Shown: positions 49,788 through 62,110, counted from the stretch's first letter. The stretch: 64,000 nucleotides of DNA from Karalla daura (GCA_029224185.1 CM055194.1:25175902-25239901); one strand, 5' to 3'. Made by a program: numbers and translations. The notes: generated by a model from the sequence alone, not told the origin.

Positions 49788-50910
49788 TGCAACAAGTCAC
49801 TCCATCAACACCTGCTTTATGAACGTTTTTGTCCAAGTGTTAAATTATTTTTAGAAATTAAGTCACGGGTCTCGCTTCCTAAACGTGTGTCTTCTGGTTT
49901 GTTTGGGAGAGAAATCTGATGTGAAGACATTTAAAGACCATATCTGCCTTTTTGAAACAGACATTTACAAGTTTTGCAGTTTTAAGTCATTTCATAAGCC
50001 AGCGATGCTAACAGAGGAAGCCGTCTAAGGCTGTGTTGCATCTCCAGTCAGTAAAGCATCGACCTTGTTGTTCTGTGAAGTGTCACGTGTCCGTACGACG
50101 CCGTGTAAGACTCGACTGCTCCAGCTGCAGTTACAGTCTGTACTGACGTAGTCCCAGAGCACAGATACACAGCTTAAAGGACTGGAAAAGATACCAGGAC
50201 TGATTCAACTCACTCTGAAATGTGCTCAAGTAGAAATGTAAAAATGTAAAAATTTGATAAAAAAAATATCTGCACCTGAAACAGGATCGTTGCTCTTATT
50301 GTATTTACAACTTGAAGAGTGTGTAGGGAGTAACAGCCACAAAACAGAAGAAAGAAGGAAACAGATACTCTAAAGTAGAGCACAGACACTGAAACATCGA
50401 GTTGAGAGCAGTAACAGAGTATTTGTACTTTGTTACTTCCCATCCCTGGTATCTGCCAACAGGCGGCTCGGCTCCGTCTCCTCCTCGGAGCCACTTGAGG
50501 AAGGGAACGTCCCCACAGACCAGATGCTGCTGAAACACAGAGCTCTGGTCCTGTTGTTCTCCTGTAAATGACTCTGAACGTGATCCCGGCTGCAGGGAGC
50601 TCATCCTGCTCTCAGCCTCCACTTATTTTCTGGAAGAATTCCTGGGAAATGCTGGGACGGATGCAGGCCGGAGTGAAGCAGGCGCCCGTCACCTTCCTCC
50701 ACACACAACAAAGCCTCCAGGTGTGAGTGGAGCGCCCTCCGCCCTCGAGCTCCTCGGCTCCGCTCTGAGATGGAGATGAAGATCAGAGCGTTGGTGGGTC
50801 TGCGTGGTTGATGGACCGGTGGAGGGAGCTCGTAGATCAGCTGTTCATCACCACTCGTCCACAAACACCGGCCGCTACATCACAGAGCGGATCAATAGCT
50901 GTCACCGGCC

Positions 50911-51146
50911 GCTCCTCCACCCGGCCTCTCCTCCACCCGGCCGCTCCTCCACCCAGCCGCTCCTCCACCCAGCTGCTCTCCTCCACCCAGCTGCACTCCT
51001 CCACCCAGCCGCTCTCCTCCACCCAGCTGCTCTCCTCCACCTGGCCGCTCCTCCACCCGGCTGCTCTCCTCCACCCAGCCGCTCCTCCACCCAGCTGCTC
51101 TCCTCCACCCGGCCTCTCCTCCACCCAGCCGCTCCTCCACCCGGCT
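50911..51146. repeat. 16-18-bp minisatellite CTCCTCCACCCGGCCG
   Basis: Units end in GGCCG, AGCCG, AGCTG or GGCTG, some with an extra CT. GC-rich, giving spurious frames on both strands. Confidence 0.94.
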
Positions 51147-51904
51147 GCAGGTGTGGTGTCTAGAGCTGCAGCCTCTCAGCGCTCTGCATGCAGACGGTTC
51201 CTGCAGGACTGAGGTCGCTCCACGTTTAGATGTGGAGGGATCACAAAGCTGCAAGCATCTTCATTTAAAACACAATTAACAAAAAGAAGATCCTTTCATA
51301 GTTAATGAGGAAAACATGAGCCTCAAACAACCAGACTGTGGAAATGTTTCCATGGACAGAAACATTCACATCTTAAACGCTAAATGATAATTGTTAACCT
51401 TAAACTGCCCTGAAGGAATCATTACATACATTTATTTCACTGTCTTTGTGGATTAACAAGAAGTACGCATTGTTAAAGTTGAACATTAGGTTCTAGATCA
51501 GCGTGAGGAGGCTCCTCACAGCTATTGTAGAACAGGCTCTGGCTCTGCTGGAACCAGCGCCCATAGCTTCAACGTGAGCAGAGGACAGAGGAGCGCTCCA
51601 GTGAGAGCGGCCTGTGATCCGCTGTTTTCTGAAGCTGCCTCTGAACCTCCTGCAGGAACAGCGGCCCCTGCTGGCCGCGTGGGGGCATGACGCCACTTCC
51701 TCTGCTCACACGACAAGTTTCCTTTATTTTGTTTTTGTTTTTGTTTTTTTACTGTAGCTGAACCTCTCTGCCTCCTCTCTGCCCTCCTCTCGCTCCGCTG
51801 TCCGCAGCAGGAAACTCAGACCTGCCTCTGGCTCAGTGTCTGCGAGACGTTCGCTCTCTCCAAACATTTATTTTCTTGCAGGGGAAGGAAGGAAGCAGCC
51901 ATCA

Positions 51905-52001
51905 GCGCACGCACACACACACACACACACACACGCACACACACGCACACACACACACACGCACACACACACACACACGCACACACACACACGCACACAC
52001 A
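51905..52001. repeat. CA-rich compound microsatellite
   Basis: CA with regular CACG interruptions. Confidence 0.95.
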
Positions 52002-52291
52002 GGCTGTTGCTGGCTGCAGAGCTGCGGCGGTGGTGTTTGGTCAACAGTGGCCTCCGGGGCGTCTTCCCGGCTGTTAGAGGCAGAGGGAGGAGGAGGGGGA
52101 GGTGGGAGGAGGTGGGAGGAGGAGGTGAAATTACACAGGAGGTGGACAACAGGACATCGATCTGAACCCGTAACCTGTTTGGATCTTCATTACGTCCACC
52201 ACACGTTTAAATATAGAGATAGCAGGAAACAGCAGGGAAACAATGGATCTCTCACCTAAACCATGGAAACCTGCATCCTGTGTGAAGGAGA

Positions 52292-52342
52292 TGCACACAC
52301 ACACACACACACACACACATTGAGAGAGAGAGAGAGAGAGAC
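52292..52342. repeat. (CA)14 then (GA)n
   Basis: CA at 52292-52319 followed by GA at 52323-52342. Confidence 0.94.
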
Positions 52343-52975
52343 GCCAAATAAGTTTCATCTCCGTCCTCAACAATTTGTGCAGTCATTTGTTGTTGCTTTT
52401 TGCAGATCGCTCGTGGCTCCCCTCTCTACACTCTCAGATTTTCAAATATCTGTTTGCAGGGGGATGTGTCAGTTCCCAACAGATGACCTAGTTTTACACA
52501 CGCACAATCTTACCAACATTGAAAGGCCCCTGCACATACATTATACGTCTGCAAACACTCTGCAATTCATCCCTTTATGCACAAATTCAGTTTGCAGCAA
52601 AGATTTGAGTGGCTGTGGAAAATGTCAATTATGGAATTGGTTAATTTTTAATTATGGCTGGCTGCTCTGTACACAGCCGCTCTGCAGTTGACTGTTATTT
52701 TTTCCGCAGCATTTAATTGGAGCTGAAACAGCATGACCTATTTTGTTTGGAGAGAATGTATACTTTATCTGTGCCTCCTCAGAAGGTGGCCTTGAGCTTA
52801 ATATGCAGCGCTGCGATGCCTCTCCTCGTAGTGTAATGCATCCAGATCAACTCAGAACCTGTTTAACATCACAAGCAGCAAACTCATCAGCTGGATTACA
52901 TAGAGCCACTGACGCTGATTTCACGCATTTAACACATTCTTCAATCAAACAGACGCAGAAAGGGAAATGACAACG
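52343..52975. promoter_or_regulatory. Candidate conserved noncoding element
   Basis: A 630-bp repeat-free AT-rich block with many homeodomain-type cores (AATTATGG, TTAATTTTTAATTATGG, TTTAATTGG), ATTTGCAT-like and GCTGCTCTG-rich words, lying between CA/GA and CT tracts. The composition resembles deeply conserved developmental enhancers. This is judged by appearance only and nothing proves conservation. Confidence 0.3.
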
Positions 52976-53007
52976 CAACTTTCCCTCAGAGATGATTCTG
53001 GTCCAGA

Positions 53008-53011
<4 letters not shown>

Positions 53012-53096
<85 letters not shown>

Positions 53097-53110
53097 CTCT
53101 CTCTCTTACT
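53012..53110. repeat. (CT)n microsatellite
   Basis: About 41 uninterrupted CT units, then a short imperfect part. A second CT/C-rich tract lies at 53253-53330. Confidence 0.97.
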
Positions 53111-53498
53111 CTATGATTTGAGGTGGTAGACCCTTCAGGTGTGTTTAGTTTGGCATTCTGACTTCACCAGTGTGTGATCACAGCAGAGCTCTGCCTCCTA
53201 TCATCGATATCTCCATCTGGTCAGTCTGAAGTCTGACTCCCAGTAATGACGTGCTCTCTCCCTCTCTCTCTCTCCCTCTCTCTGCCCCCCCCCCCCTCTC
53301 TCTCTCCCTCTCTCTCTCTCTCCCTCCCCCTGTCTGTCACTGTGATACAAACAATCTGTAGCAGTTGAGAAAATGGGTCTCTCTCAAAATAAGCCCCTCC
53401 ATTATAAACCGACCGCTCTTAATACACACATGTTCACAAAACACGAAAAAATCTTTAAGTGTTTAACCCATATGTTTGATGCTCACCACACGACATGC

Positions 53499-53525
53499 CC
53501 CCCCCCCCCCCCCCCCAAAAAAAAA
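53499..53525. repeat. Poly-C then poly-A
   Basis: C18 followed directly by A9. Confidence 0.88.
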
Positions 53526-55510
53526 TCATCCACACTCACGCAACTCAGTGAAAGGATAGTGTGACTGATCCACCAATCCTCCCATTGTTCGGCTAAAACA
53601 CAGTCGCCTAAGCTGCTATAATCACTCGTTTAGCGTTAGCGGCAAAAAAAAGCTTTTTTTAGATGTTCCAATCCAATAAAACAATTCAGTCCCTCATGAA
53701 CCCAAACTAATGCGCCGTCCATTTGCGGCTGCAGCCGCTGCTGTTGTTGTTGTTAATATTGCTGTTATTTTAATAAGCCGATGCTTTCCAAAGCCTCTGT
53801 GTCCGTCTCAAATAAAACCATTGTCACGTCGGAGACAAAGCCAGGGCGTCAGAGCGCTAAAGCTGCTCCGCTAAAAGCCCCAGTTAAAGCCGCGCTCCAT
53901 TGACACCAAAGAGCATGCTGCATTGTTAAGTCCATCATCATTTAATCTGAGGATGAGTTGGTCTGTTGGTGATTACGCGTCTTTCTTTAGGTGTTGCTGA
54001 TGCTGCAGGAAGCGGAGCAGCCATTGTGAGCAGGTGAGGCGCTGGGCAGATGAAGGTGTGAGTCCCTCTGTGGCCGCTCTGCAGAGCGGGACGTGCTGGT
54101 TCCCAGACGCCTCGGCCTCTTTGTCTCTGCACTCTGAACTGAGTGGGAAAAAGAGAGAAACAGAGAAGCAAAGGAAAAGTGTCGGCCTGATAGAGACACG
54201 GCTCAGAATTCCTCAAAAGTTGAAATGTGAAGCTTGACGTCTCACTGAGAGTTGTTTGGTTGGTGAAAGGTAGAACCAACGTAGATCTAGAAATGTTAGA
54301 GCATTTGTCTGGTTCTAAGAGGCCGGCTCTTATTTGAACTGTTCAACAGTTTAGTTTGACTTGTTGTGAGTTTTCCTCAGACGTGTTGCTGAGTGAAGAT
54401 CCACGGGTCAGACCCAGCTCTGCTGACCCGACACTGGACCTTTTTCTTCCTCCTTCACTCCTCATGCAGTTTAAACATCAACATGAACAAACACAAACAT
54501 GATATGTGAGAACAATACATTGAGGAATAATTAGAAATAAATGAGTAGAAGTGTTCAGAGGTCCAGCCTACTGAAATATGTTAATGTAAATATCATTTAT
54601 CGTGGGATGCATGTTGTCTGTGTTCTCTGAACTGTTTTCTGTGAGTTTTCAGGACTTTGACTTGAATCAATGGAAAGAACATAACAGCGTCCCCAGTCTG
54701 GTCCTTAATGATCTGAAAATGAGAGTTTTTCTTCTCTTCTTTTATCTTTTCTTATCTATTGGGCAAAACTTCATTTTGTTGGTGTGGCGTGTGAATGCAT
54801 CATCACAGAGGTTTAGTGTCGCAGGATTTACATCCACGTAAGTGAGTGAATCTGCTGCTCAGCAACAAAGAAGGGAAGACAGAAATCCATTTTAATTCCA
54901 GTGTGGCTTTGATGGCGTGTTGTCGGAGCGTGGTCTGCGTCCAGACAGTCGATATTTACTGTTTTTCTGTTTTCCACCTGCGCTGGTTAGTTTCCAGCTG
55001 CAGTGGCGTCACCTGGACGCGCTCTGCACCGGCGGCCTGATGACGCCAGCGCCTCTACTTCCTGTTCCCGTCGACTCCCTGGAAAACCAGCTGCTCTGTC
55101 CCTGAGAGGGACCTGGGGAGGTGGCATGGAGATTTATCCATGTTCCTGGTGTTTACATAGAACCTATGGGAGATTGGTTTCATCAGAAATGTCAGGCTGA
55201 CATGTTTTGTAGCTGTATTTTAAAATGCAAAATAATTCCTCATTTAAAATTCTCTGTACGTGTAGAGGTGAGAGGCTGCTGTTTGTCTTATTCAACAACT
55301 ACGAAGAAAAAAGGTTTTATTATATTTATTTATTCTTATTCTATTCTTCTCTTCAAGTTAATTAAGAATCTCTGTAGTTGTTATATTTGACCATTTCAGA
55401 TCTGAACTTTGCCATGCACACACACTGTTTTTAGCTGCATTTCAATAATATCGATTTCTACGTATACGTGACATTTCGTCAGTCAACAAAGCTGAGGTGA
55501 GCGCGGTTCA

Positions 55511-55556
55511 CTGCAGGTTCCAGCAGAGGGACGAGTCCCTCTGCTGGAACCTGCAG
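55511..55556. repeat. Perfect 22-bp inverted repeat, 2-nt loop
   Basis: CTGCAGGTTCCAGCAGAGGG plus AC at 55511-55532 and its exact complement at 55535-55556. Confidence 0.96.
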
Positions 55557-56684
55557 CATCCATGACTGCTGCTCTCCTCCTCCATCCCTGAGGTGGAGCA
55601 GGGAACACCTCCTCCTCTTCCTCCTCCTCTCTGCTCTGTTTCCCACCACCTCTGTGGTGAAACCTGCATGCGTGCGGGGGATATTCCAGCCGATGGTCCT
55701 GCCATTAAAGAGCAGATGGCTGCTGACCCGACGCTCTAAGCCCTGGCCGGCCGGGGAGCAGCAGGAAGCAGGCGGAGGCTGACCCGCTCACCGCTCAGCC
55801 TCCGCTCCATCTTCAGCGAGGGTGCGCGGCCGCGTCCCGAGGGCGGAGGAAACAATTCCCTGAGCCGAGGCAGACGTGACGGAGGAGCCGCGTCCCGGCA
55901 CGTATAGCGGCCGTATGGCTTCTATTGTTGTCTGTGAAAGGCTGAGCAGGAGCTGCGAAGCAATCATAAAGCATGCAGGGAAGCAATTTCTTTCTCTTAT
56001 TCAAGTGAAAAATTATTCGGCGCTGTCACAAAAGACTCCCTAACAAGGTGCTTTAAACTCTGTGGCAGCGCGTCGCTGCAGGGTGTCACACAGTGGATAA
56101 GGTATAAATGAAGCTTAAACTCAAAAGTCTGTTTCTGGTAATAGCAGCGCTCCCTTCCCTCTCCAGCGTGCTTTTGATGTGGAGCTGAGATTATCAGTGT
56201 TAAATCGTCCTCTCCACTGTCTCAAACGAACAGCAGCATAATGAGCCGCTGTTGACAACAGCTCGTCTCTCGGAGCTGCGTGAACGCTCCTCACACCTAT
56301 TATTTACTCTCTCCTGCGCGGCGTCTCCTCTGTCAAACACCGCCTGTATGAAGGGAGTGGGAGTCGTGTAATTTGAGCCGACAATGCAGGAATATCCAAC
56401 CACTGAGGAATGTTCCTTTCATCTCCTCTTAATCCTCCGTGATGTGATCCTGGAGGTTCACGCTCCAGCGGTCCAGCACCACCAGGCAAAAGGAGCCAAG
56501 AATTCCAAGAAGTCCAGCCCGGATGCTCCGGAGCCAGCCAGCACCTCCACCATCAGCCACACAGTTCCAGGAACCAACTCTGAACAGTCCCCAGGAACTT
56601 ATCGTACTGGCATCTTTGACACTCAAATCTGGAATTCTATATATTACTGTAGTCATCTTAGACAAGATAAGATCCCCGAAGAGA

Positions 56685-56745
56685 AATTATTATATTATTA
56701 TTATAATAATATTATATTATATATAATATTATATTATTATTATAA
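56685..56745. repeat. ATT/AAT-rich imperfect palindrome
   Basis: Only A and T for ~60 bp, arranged nearly symmetrically about ATTATATATAAT, so it could extrude a cruciform. Confidence 0.85.
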
Positions 56746-57651
56746 ACAACAGTGTGATGCACCACACAGTCACATCTACATAGTGTGGTCCACAGAGAAA
56801 AATGCTACTAATGGTAAGAATAATACATGTAGAGTATGATGAGTAATAAACGATGGAGGATAAAGGAGTATATATAGAGTATTTGAGGGTCACATCAGCC
56901 TCACCAACGTGCTTTTTGTTTGTTTTTTTTGCTTTATGATCTTTTATTATTATTATTTCAAAGCCAGTGAGTGGAGTTCATACAGAGGTGAAACCCTTCA
57001 TCCTTCTCTCTTCCTGGAAACCAGGCTTAACGTCCCGGCTCAGATCTAGTGTGGGCTAAATCGTCTCCTCGCTGCAGTGTGTTTACAGACTTCTAGGATG
57101 GTGTCTGCTGGTTTCTGTGGTGGACCAGTCTGCAGACGAACACTCAAACACTGTCCTGGTGTAAACATGCAAACTGGGGGAACGTCATCTGAAAGCCTGA
57201 GGAACTGAGAACTGTTCCTCTCAATGGGAAAACCTCCCTTTCCACTTCAGCTAGTATGAAGTTATGGTAGGTTTGTTTGAGCACCTTTAGTGTTCCCCTG
57301 TACAACATGACTGACACACCGAGTCAAACAGAATTAAAATGACATGCATACAAATGCAGCCGTCGGTGGCGCACCAGAGCTGCTAGACACAACCTGTAAT
57401 TACTCTGAATGCAAAAACACTTTCACTCAATGTGCCATCGACCAGCCTGATTCCTGTCTGTGACACGGATCTAAACCGCAGAGAGATGAGCTCCAAAGCC
57501 GAGCGTGGCCGACGTCCTCCCGACTCCCCGATGACACAATTAGGAGCTCCTCAAAGGTCACGCAGAGCCCGGCCCCAGCCTCCATATTGAAAATCAAATG
57601 TGGCGTAAAGATCTGGATCTAGGGAAGGTCACCGGGGTGTCGCCGCCTTCT

Positions 57652-57732
57652 GAGGAGGAGGAGGAGGAGGAGGAGGAGGAGGAGGAGGAGGAGAGTCCAG
57701 ACCAGGCCTCACACACACACACACACACACAC
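57652..57732. repeat. (GGA)n followed by (CA)n
   Basis: GGA at 57652-57693 and CA at 57709-57732. Confidence 0.95.
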
Positions 57733-58019
57733 CTGTGAGGGGTGATTGACAGGTAATGTCAGGCTCAGCAGGAGGAGGAAGTCAGAGCAGGATGAAACGA
57801 GGCTCCTCTCAGACCGAGGCCTGAAGCAACTCGTCATCTTTAGGCTAGACGACCCCGTGGTGACCTCTGACCTCTGGCCCATGTCGCCTCCTCTCCTCCG
57901 ACTGTTATCGCTGTTTTACCAAATCCGGAGGATTAGTCAGGGTCAGCGCTGTTCCCCCTCCTGCCCGTGTTGCAGTGAAGGACTCGGAGCAGGGTCAGAC
58001 GTCTCCGAGGGGAGAGGCC

Positions 58020-58020
58020 G

Positions 58021-58062
<42 letters not shown>
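58020..58062. repeat. (CA)21 microsatellite
   Basis: Uninterrupted CA. Confidence 0.96.
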
Positions 58063-58067
<5 letters not shown>

Positions 58068-58429
58068 CTCACACCCCCTCCGCTGCATGTCGATTAGCGG
58101 TGGAGCCGCGGCTTTGACCTTGCGAGCTGCTTCCTGATTTATTGAAGTCAGGTTTTATGAATCTTTAAGTCCACCAGAGCGTCTTCTGCTAAGCTACACG
58201 TTCTCTCACTGTTCCTCTGCATTCTGAGCAGCGTTGGGATGGTGCAGACCAGGAGATAAGACCACGTTCAAACTGCAGGTCTGGGGTCTAGATTCAGATT
58301 GTTTTTTGGCTGAGACGTGATTTTCTGATGGTTATTGACTGACTATTCAACAGCATCAGGCTGTGAACGGTTTATGAGGCTGAAGTGATTCTGCAGGAGA
58401 AGTTGTGACATCACACAGCTCGACACTTG

Positions 58430-58800
58430 ATGTGACTTCGACTCAGCGGACTTAACTTGACTTTATTATGTGACTTTATTAATTGACACTTTGTAATAAC
58501 TGAGGCATGAATGATCCCTCCAACCCTGACATGCCTTGCTCAGCGTCACTACAACCACAGGGGAGTCGAACCTGTGTTACAGGTCCAGAAACATATCCTG
58601 ACTCTCAATTTGTGACTTAACGTGACTTAAAACGACTTTATGTGACCTAAAGTGATTTTACAGAACCTGAGATGACTTGAAGTCACTGAACGTAAGTTTT
58701 CATGATTTAATGTGGCATAACCTGACCTAACCTGCCTTTAAGTAAGTGAATCTGACTCTGTGTGACTTTACATAACTGGATTGGCTTGACGTGACTCTAC
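58430..58800. repeat. Decayed tandem repeat of TGTGACTTAA type
   Basis: TGTGACTT, CGTGACTTAA, TGTGACCTAA, CTGACCTAA and similar words recur every 10-16 bp through the stretch, interrupted around 58510-58605. It looks like an old minisatellite eroded by point mutation. Confidence 0.55.
58500..58625 (-). mobile_element. Candidate tRNA-derived SINE fragment
   Basis: On the minus strand ACAGGTTCGACTCCCCTGTG resembles a tRNA T-arm/B box (GGTTCGANTCC). It is followed by GTAGTGACGCTGAGCAAGGC, like the tRNA-related to core transition of common teleost SINEs. The A box and tail are not clear. It may be only a chance B box. Confidence 0.33.
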
Positions 58801-59224
58801 CAGCCTCCAGTGTGAACTGCTCCCTGAAGTAACCCGAACCTGAACGCATCATGTTCAGAGGGAGACGTGGCGTCACAGCCAGTAACCGCTGGGTGTCCAG
58901 CAGTAAATATGGAGGCTGACCGTGTCAGCGTGTGGACCATAGAAACACACAACAGTCAGAGGTCTCCTGCTGAGGATGAAGGTGGAGCCAGAGGACTGTT
59001 GGCTCAGTCCCAAGAGCAGAAGAGAAGACAGAGATGGAAACAAAAATCTAACAAAAATCAACCAAAACTGTTGGATAAATAGAACTATGGAACAATGCTT
59101 TAGTAACTCAAACTCCCCAGTCATGAGCTGGTAGGACCTGAGCCTGAGCAGAACACGCCATGTTCCCTCACTGAGGTTCAGAGTGATGAATCTTCTCACA
59201 TGTCCATGTGTCTCCGTCCCTCAG

Positions 59225-59315
59225 GGCGGGGTCGCTCACCCTGAAGACGAGCTGGAGCGTCTGACCAAGAAGATGCTCTTCGACATGGACAATCCACCAT
59301 CCGAGGAGTACTTTG
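59225..59315 (+). CDS. lpp: lpp coding exon E (residues 325-354, linker to LIM1)
   Basis: Starts after TCCCTCAG and ends TAC TTT G|GTAGGA, 91 nt, leaving phase 1. It encodes GGVAHPEDELERLTKKML... ending SEEYF(G). This aligns with the conserved zyxin-family segment just before the first LIM domain (human PEDELEHLTKKMLYDMENPPADEYFG). The next codon should start the Arg-Cys of LIM1, whose exons are not in the window. About 15 residues present in human between exon D and PEDELE are reduced to GGVAH. A (CA)n array at 59323-59365 starts 7 nt after the donor GT. Confidence 0.93.
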
Positions 59316-59320
59316 GTAGG

Positions 59321-59322
<2 letters not shown>

Positions 59323-59365
<43 letters not shown>
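59323..59365 (+). repeat. (CA)21 directly after the exon E donor
   Basis: Starts 7 nt after lpp exon E's last base and is uninterrupted. Confidence 0.97.
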
Positions 59366-59368
<3 letters not shown>

Positions 59369-59986
59369 TGAATGACCATGTTTAGATTCCTGATCCTTCA
59401 TGCTTGTTTTGACTTGCCATCAATCAGAGATGAGCAGACGCAGGTTCTGCAGGAAGTTTGGTGCTGAGTCTGTTCAGGACGAGGGCCGAGCTGGAGAATG
59501 TTTAATTAACATTAATTCATCAAAGTTGATTTTCTTTCTTCTGTTGGTACTGATACACTGCAACACAGGCAGTGTCTCCAATACGGTTTTTCACAAATCA
59601 AAAGACAATATTTCTAAAGTTTTTATGAAGTCCAGCTACTCCTGAAGAGACATGATGTTACTGAAGGTCAGATCTAGAAGCATCTCGGTCTGACTGTCTG
59701 TGTTATCTGGGCATCTCTCACCCAGACGAACTCAGCTGGACATTCAGTTCTCTAATCTGTCCTGTCTGTGTTTTAGACAACAATTTATAATCTGCATTAT
59801 TCTTGGAACAGGAAGAGCTCTGCATGCTCCTCTCTCCATCAGGTTGATTCATGAGTCTGCTGAGAGGAGGGAGGAGACATGATACGATGACGCTGAAGCT
59901 CCTTAAGAGAAACTAGGGCAGACTTCAGGTCAGGATGGACGTCTGGAACCTTGAGCCTGACAGAGAGAAAGAGACATTTCAGAGTG

Positions 59987-60148
59987 TGGTCCTGCTCCAT
60001 CCCATAATAACCCTGGTACCATGTGGTCCTGCTCCATCCCATAATAACCCTGGTACCATGTGGTCCTGCTCCATCCCATAATAACCCTGGTACCATGTGG
60101 TCCTGCTCCATCCCATAATAACCCTGGTACCATGTGGTCCTGGTCCTC
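59987..60148. repeat. Same 37-bp minisatellite, about 4.4 copies
   Basis: The unit sequence is the same as in the 34.1 kb array and ends at the same junction with the dispersed repeat (GTGGTCCTGGTCCTC). The two arrays lie about 25 kb apart. Confidence 0.95.
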
Positions 60149-60190
60149 CACTCTGGAAGATGGACGTCCAGAACATAGTCTTCTTCAACT
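60149..60190 (-). pseudogene. Third, truncated copy of the Myb/SANT-like dispersed repeat
   Basis: CACTCTGGAAGATGGACGTC and the following AGAACATAGT match the edge of the copies at 12.2 and 34.6 kb. The match ends near 60190, so the Myb/SANT-like codons are missing. It is again joined to the same 37-bp minisatellite. Confidence 0.5.
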
Positions 60191-60431
60191 TCTAGATGGA
60201 CTCATCTGAGAGGTTCACATGGAGCTGCTTCCATTTACAGCTTTTATTGCGATATTGAGGTTTTGTACATTTCAGAGACTTTTAGATTTTATCATGCGAC
60301 CGTTGAAGCATGAAGGACGACTGTGTCTGCTGTAACATCCTGACAGCAGCAGCTTTTCAGTCTCAAACTGACTAAAATTAGTCCATGAGTCACTGTTTGA
60401 TTCACATGCAGCACTAATAGTGGAGAACATA

Positions 60432-60432
<1 letters not shown>

Positions 60433-60514
<82 letters not shown>
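60433..60514. repeat. (CA)41 microsatellite
   Basis: Uninterrupted CA. Confidence 0.97.
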
Positions 60515-60516
<2 letters not shown>

Positions 60517-60660
60517 GTGATCTCATTAGGTCGTCTCTAAGGGGCTCCACTATGAGTCCAGAGAATGAAACCTGTGGCACATTTCCAGTGAAGTGGGACA
60601 GTGGGTTAACAGAGCAGAAGCTGCTGCAGGTTCCTGGAGGATCCACCCACTGACCCACAG

Positions 60661-60885
60661 AGGGCCCCGGGCCCCAGCCCACCCGGGCCCCGGCCCCCGG
60701 CCCACCCGGGCCCGGCCCCCAGCCCACCCTGGCCCCGGGCCCCCGGCCCACCCGGGCCCCAGGCCCCGGCCCCCGGCCCACCCTGGCCCCGGCCCCCGGC
60801 CCACCCTGGCCCCGGCCCCGGGCCCCGGGCCCCGGGCCCCGGGCCCCCGACCCCCGGCCCCTGGCTCACCCTGGCCCCCGGCTCT
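60661..60885. repeat. GC-rich minisatellite CCCGGCCCACCCGGGCCC
   Basis: Irregular 12-18-bp units, C-rich on this strand, with strong G-quadruplex (minus) and i-motif (plus) potential. Pro/Gly-rich frames over it are spurious. Confidence 0.93.
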
Positions 60886-61073
60886 CCCCGGTCCCCACCC
60901 ACCTACATACTACCCACAAACAAAACAAAAATAATTTACTTACATTAAAAAATACAAAATAAATAAAATGAAATGAAGTAAATAAAAAAATCATAGATAC
61001 AAAAATAAAATATTTAAAATATTTTCATTGTGTTTTTATTCAAGAAAACTATAACAATGTATGTCCTCTGTCT

Positions 61074-61196
<123 letters not shown>

Positions 61197-61308
61197 GTGA
61201 ATTAATAAAAAAGTAAATGTAATTACATTTGTAAAAAAAATGGGAGGGAAGTTAAGGAGGCTCCAATTATTCTATAGGCTCTGTACTCCCCATTATTCGA
61301 GGGGCATC

Positions 61309-61372
61309 ACCTCCTCCTCTTCCTCCTCCTCCTCCTCCTCCTCTCCTCCTCCTCCTCCTCCTCCCCTCCCTG
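61309..61372. repeat. (CTC)n microsatellite
   Basis: CTC with two interruptions. Confidence 0.94.
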
Positions 61373-61492
61373 ACGGTTTGTGATGGAGGAGCAGTGTGGG
61401 AGGTTTTTCCTTCAGGTCGATTCTTCAAAAAGCGTCAGTGTGATCAGAGCAGACGACGCAGCTCAGGTGTAACGAGGATGAAACCTCACAGC

Positions 61493-61493
<1 letters not shown>

Positions 61494-61554
<61 letters not shown>

Positions 61555-61615
61555 GTCTCTCTCTCTCTCTCTGTCTCTCTCTCTCTCTCTCTCCCTCTCT
61601 CCCCCTCTCTCTCTC
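61494..61615. repeat. (CT)n microsatellite
   Basis: CT with GT and CCC interruptions to the right. Confidence 0.96.
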
Positions 61616-61635
61616 ACTATCTCACTTTTTTAAGC

Positions 61636-62110
61636 TCTTGATATTTAATTTTGCTCCCGTTTGGAAAGAAAACCTCAAAAATCAAACTGCCAGGATTAAA
61701 CAAAATACCAATTTTAATACTATTTTGCAAAATAGGATTCAGGAGGCAAAGATCCTGTGCATTTATATTTCCTTTCTATTTTTCCGCCCTCTCTACCTTC
61801 AGCTGCCAGCGAGCGCCATCCCTCTGCTCTCCGCTCTCTGCTCGAGCCTTTAATCCCCTTTGCCCTGGAATTAGTTCCCATGCCCATTAGATACCTCACT
61901 CAATACATTGAATGAGGCTCTGGAGCAGGCTTTATATCAGCACATAATCACACAGCACACCACGATAGCATGTGTAGGTGTATTATAGCTGCAGGGACAT
62001 GTATTTAACCGGCATTAAGGGATATTCGGCTTCACGTTGGGGCGCGCTCATGTAAAATCCTTAATTGGTTCACATTAGACGTGGGTCAAATGGATCTGTT
62101 GGCTTTAGCA
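61636..62110. promoter_or_regulatory. Second candidate conserved noncoding block
   Basis: AT-rich, repeat-free sequence with motifs such as CTTTGCCCTGGAATTAG, TATTTAACCGGCATTAAG and CCTTAATTGG. It looks like constrained regulatory sequence but this is an impression only. Confidence 0.22.

Larger units (their letters stand above)
42241..59224 (+). other. lpp: lpp intron between coding exons D and E
   Basis: About 17 kb. It contains a 16-bp minisatellite, four snap-back palindromes, homopolymer C runs, CT and CA tracts and several AT-rich single-copy blocks that look like regulatory sequence. 45090-45590, 45670-47850, 47890-48600, 49220-49720, 49790-50900, 51150-51900, 53530-55500 and 55560-57640 hold no recognised gene. 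Confidence 0.85.
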
